DNA of 64,000 nucleotides from Bacteroidia bacterium (lineage in GTDB: Bacteria > Bacteroidota > Bacteroidia > B-17B0 > Aurantibacillaceae). The stretch spans positions 516,115 to 580,114 of the forward strand of contig JAEUTO010000011.1 of assembly GCA_016787785.1 (NCBI GenBank), read 5' to 3'. The notes under the pieces were generated by a model. That model had not been told where the DNA came from. It was given only the letters and a program-made list of their open reading frames with translations, and searched no databases. Each line of letters opens with the position of its first letter. The first letter of the stretch is position 1. Positions 61,658-64,000 of this stretch are shown here, piece by piece. Made by a program: the position numbers and the translations under genes.

Positions 61658-64000
61658 ATGAAAAATTTTAAATCATTAATAAACTCGCTAATTCTTTGCT
61701 TGTTTGTTGCGTTGAATTTTATGACGCTGAAAGCTCAGGATCAGAGCTATTACAACACGAGATTAGCGTATAAATTCTCTGTCGATTCCCTTGCCGGTTT
61801 TGATGAAGAAGCCGCTATTAAAGGCTTTTCGCTAGACGGCTTTGAAGGAAAAGAGTTACGTTGGGTAACCTATAACGCTAAGAGAAATTACGTTAATGCA
61901 AAATACAACCTAATAAAACCTCAGGTTCAGATTAATCAGTCATACAGTAATTTTAAGCCTATCGGCGGTAATCTTTCAGTTAATGCTGCGCCATGTGTTA
62001 ACGAAGATTTTGAAGCAAGCCCTGTTGGTCAGGTAATTGGAAACACGCTTGCAGGATGGGGTGTAGGTAGTATGAATAATCCATGTTGTGGTGCCGGTGC
62101 TGCCTGTGTAAATCTTGCTACTGTTACCGCCGGATCTTCAGAATGTTGGGTGCGTGCAACACCAATGGCTGATCCATGGATGGGTACTTTACCAAATTCA
62201 CCTTTGGGCGGAACAAAAGTTTTACAAATGAATGATAATAATTGGGGCTCTCTTACTACCAGAATATCACAAACATTTCCGGTTGCTGCTACAAACGCTT
62301 TGTTTCAATTTGCCTATGCAGGTGTTTGGGACGGCTCAGGTCACGCTTGTTGCGATCAACCCTCATTAAAGATAACCTTGAAGAATTGCGCTGGGGTACC
62401 ATTGGCTTGTCCCGCAATTAGCTTAACGCCTTCTGGTGCTGCTTGTGCCAGCGGTGTTCCGGGTTACACCGTTACGGGCGGCGTTTCATGGACCAACTGG
62501 GTAATTAAATCGCTTGATCTAACTCCTTTTATTGGCACTTGCGTAACTATAGAAGTAACGGTTTCTGATTGCGATGGTGGTGCCCACCAGGGTTATTGTT
62601 ATTTTGATGCAATATGTAAACCAATGACCATCCAGGTAAACAGCGCCCTTTTTCCGGCTGGAACCGCAGCTGCAACTGTGGTTGCCTGTGGTGTAACAAC
62701 CGCAACAGTAGTTGCTCCTATTGGACTTGGCCCATATTTGTGGAACGGACCAGCTGGTTCTGGTATTACCAATAACACAAACGCACAATTTCAAACTACT
62801 ACAGCTGGAACTTATACTTTAACAATGACCCCTCCGGGTTCATGTGCCCCTATTGTTAAATTAGTTACGCTTTCATTTGCTCCAAGTCCTAATGCCAATT
62901 TCAATAACATTAGCGGTTGTAATACGTTTACATTTAACAACCTCGGCAATCCCGCGCCTGCTATACAGACATATTCTTTTGTAGGCACTGCGCCGCCACC
63001 AAGTTTTACAACTACGGCAACGACTACTGTCGTCACATTCCCTACAGCAGGAACATATACGGTGTTACACTCTATTAACAATTCAGGCTGTACGGCAACC
63101 GTTCAAGCAGTTATCGTAGTCGCACCTCCTATTAACCCTGCCTTTACAGTTCCCACACCAACGCAATGTTTGAATGGCAATAGCTATAGTTTTGCTGCTT
63201 CTCTAAATGTGGGGACTCATAGCTATACTTTCAATCCGGCGGCAGGTGCTCCTGCAGTTGGCAACGCTGCTAACTATGGACCGGGAAGTTTTACTGCCCC
63301 AGGAACCTATACGGTTACGCATACTGTTTCAAGTGGAGGTTGTACTGCGTTTACCAGTTCTGTGGTAAGTATTAGTCCACATCCTAGCTTAACACTTGTA
63401 CCAACAAATGCTATTTGTGGAAATAATAACGGAAGCATTGTTATTAATAATACAACACCAGCCGGTCAAACTGTAATAAGTTTTTCAATGAACGGAACGG
63501 CAATTGTTACACAAACGCCAACAGGTTTGCCTACAGGCGCGTATACGATCGCATTCACTAATAATTTTGGTTGTATAACTTCTTCAGTAACTAATATCGC
63601 TAATACTCCAGGTGTTACCAACTTAGCAACTACTTTTGTTAATCCTGCCTGTGGTAATGCCAATGGATCTATCACTTTAGGTGTTGTAACCGGAGGTACT
63701 GGCCCATACACGTATAGTGTAAATAACGGTCCGTTCTCTGCCGCACCTCCTTTAACCAACTTAGCTGCTGGTAACTATACTATCACTGTAAAAGACGTTA
63801 ACAATTGTGTATTTACTACAGTTGTTACTTTAGTTAATACAATTCCGCCATCAAACGTTACCTTTACCACCTCTCCTACTGCCTGCGTTGGTAATACTGG
63901 TGTTTTGGGTATAACGGGTGTAACAGGAGGCGTAGCCCCATTTACTTTTAGTGTAAATGGCGTATCAACTGGCTCGGTAACGGGCAGTTTAGCCTTTGGC
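61658..64000 (+). CDS. Large SprB-repeat surface adhesin (5' part, runs off the window)
   Basis: 781 residues visible with no stop; the gene continues. Signal peptide about 1-28 (ends LKAQ). Residues about 110-320 form a Cys-rich jelly-roll-like domain (NPCCGAGAAC, ACCDQPSLKITL). PKD-like repeats of 65-80 residues follow (about 325-570; GTYTLTMTPPGSCAP, GTYTVLHSINNSGCTA). From about 586 SprB repeats start (CGNNNGSI, CGNANGSITLGVVTGGTGPYTYSVNNG, LAAGNYTITVKDVNNC). In gliding Bacteroidota such proteins are T9SS-exported adhesins moved along the cell surface. The expected C-terminal sorting domain lies outside the window. Confidence 0.9.
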   Translation, partial: MKNFKSLINSLILCLFVALNFMTLKAQDQSYYNTRLAYKFSVDSLAGFDEEAAIKGFSLDGFEGKELRWVTYNAKRNYVNAKYNLIKPQVQINQSYSNFKPIGGNLSVNAAPCVNEDFEASPVGQVIGNTLAGWGVGSMNNPCCGAGAACVNLATVTAGSSECWVRATPMADPWMGTLPNSPLGGTKVLQMNDNNWGSLTTRISQTFPVAATNALFQFAYAGVWDGSGHACCDQPSLKITLKNCAGVPLACPAISLTPSGAACASGVPGYTVTGGVSWTNWVIKSLDLTPFIGTCVTIEVTVSDCDGGAHQGYCYFDAICKPMTIQVNSALFPAGTAAATVVACGVTTATVVAPIGLGPYLWNGPAGSGITNNTNAQFQTTTAGTYTLTMTPPGSCAPIVKLVTLSFAPSPNANFNNISGCNTFTFNNLGNPAPAIQTYSFVGTAPPPSFTTTATTTVVTFPTAGTYTVLHSINNSGCTATVQAVIVVAPPINPAFTVPTPTQCLNGNSYSFAASLNVGTHSYTFNPAAGAPAVGNAANYGPGSFTAPGTYTVTHTVSSGGCTAFTSSVVSISPHPSLTLVPTNAICGNNNGSIVINNTTPAGQTVISFSMNGTAIVTQTPTGLPTGAYTIAFTNNFGCITSSVTNIANTPGVTNLATTFVNPACGNANGSITLGVVTGGTGPYTYSVNNGPFSAAPPLTNLAAGNYTITVKDVNNCVFTTVVTLVNTIPPSNVTFTTSPTACVGNTGVLGITGVTGGVAPFTFSVNGVSTGSVTGSLAFG

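Noticed and set aside
62519..63759. Minus-strand ORFs at the right end
   Set aside because: They are shadows of the large plus-strand adhesin, which has signal peptide, PKD-like and SprB repeats in frame.

Overview
The window comes from a member of the Bacteroidota. Six proteins end in a type IX secretion (T9SS) type A C-terminal sorting domain, and a seventh such domain survives as a relic. Other markers point the same way: a short primary sigma factor without region 1.1, a SprB-repeat adhesin, TAnnTTTG (-7) promoter boxes, almost no Shine-Dalgarno sites, and several Bacteroidota-only families (DUF4296, DUF4412, grasp-with-spasm). The sequence is AT-rich. No rRNA, tRNA or CRISPR array was found, and I cannot name the genus.

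1-22.4 kb is mostly core or lifestyle DNA. It starts with the end of a secreted beta-propeller protein and two secreted proteins of unknown function. A two-gene ABC exporter-like operon, a secreted GH9 endoglucanase and an AsmA-like envelope protein follow. Next come rpoD, recN overlapping an LTA-synthase-like phosphotransferase, fabI, and a sortilin/BNR-type T9SS protein translationally coupled to a small secreted partner. A MITE-like inverted repeat lies in front of fabI.

22.5-34.7 kb is accessory DNA. On the minus strand, 29.1-24.6 kb forms a tight seven-gene array: three paralogues built from a phage-structural-like beta repeat, an 80-residue candidate RiPP precursor, an ATP-grasp maturase (GwsG type), an overlooked 51-residue ORF coupled on both sides, and a SPASM-domain maturase (GwsS type). 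A DUF6624-like protein and an SGNH hydrolase lie downstream, and an orphan LuxR-type response regulator is divergent at the head. After an IS3-like transposase comes what looks like a defence island. It holds a two-gene pair resembling lambda RexA/RexB, a protein of unknown function with a HEPN-like tail, and a TIR-like protein coupled to a one-helix membrane peptide. The TIR-like gene has no canonical start codon.

34.7-45 kb holds secreted and lipid-anchored proteins: a T9SS protein, DUF420, a lipoprotein, a cytochrome c/type II copper monooxygenase-like lipoprotein, a PNGase F-like protein with a LamG insertion, and a GH18 chitinase-like protein with a CUB domain. With the GH9 enzyme these suggest a polysaccharide- and glycoprotein-degrading lifestyle. 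A decayed T9SS sorting domain lies at 38.0-38.2 kb.

45-64 kb is mainly housekeeping: lepA, a second LTA-synthase-like protein, a MORN-variant repeat protein, a GATase-like periplasmic protein, a PF04020 membrane protein, a YraN nuclease-fold protein, an S4-domain pseudouridine synthase with a very long low-complexity N-terminus, glmS, DUF4296, an L,D-transpeptidase, a DivIC/FtsB-like protein and ferritin. The window ends inside a large SprB-repeat adhesin. The most interesting parts are the extended grasp-with-spasm operon and the RexAB-like/TIR-like defence island.
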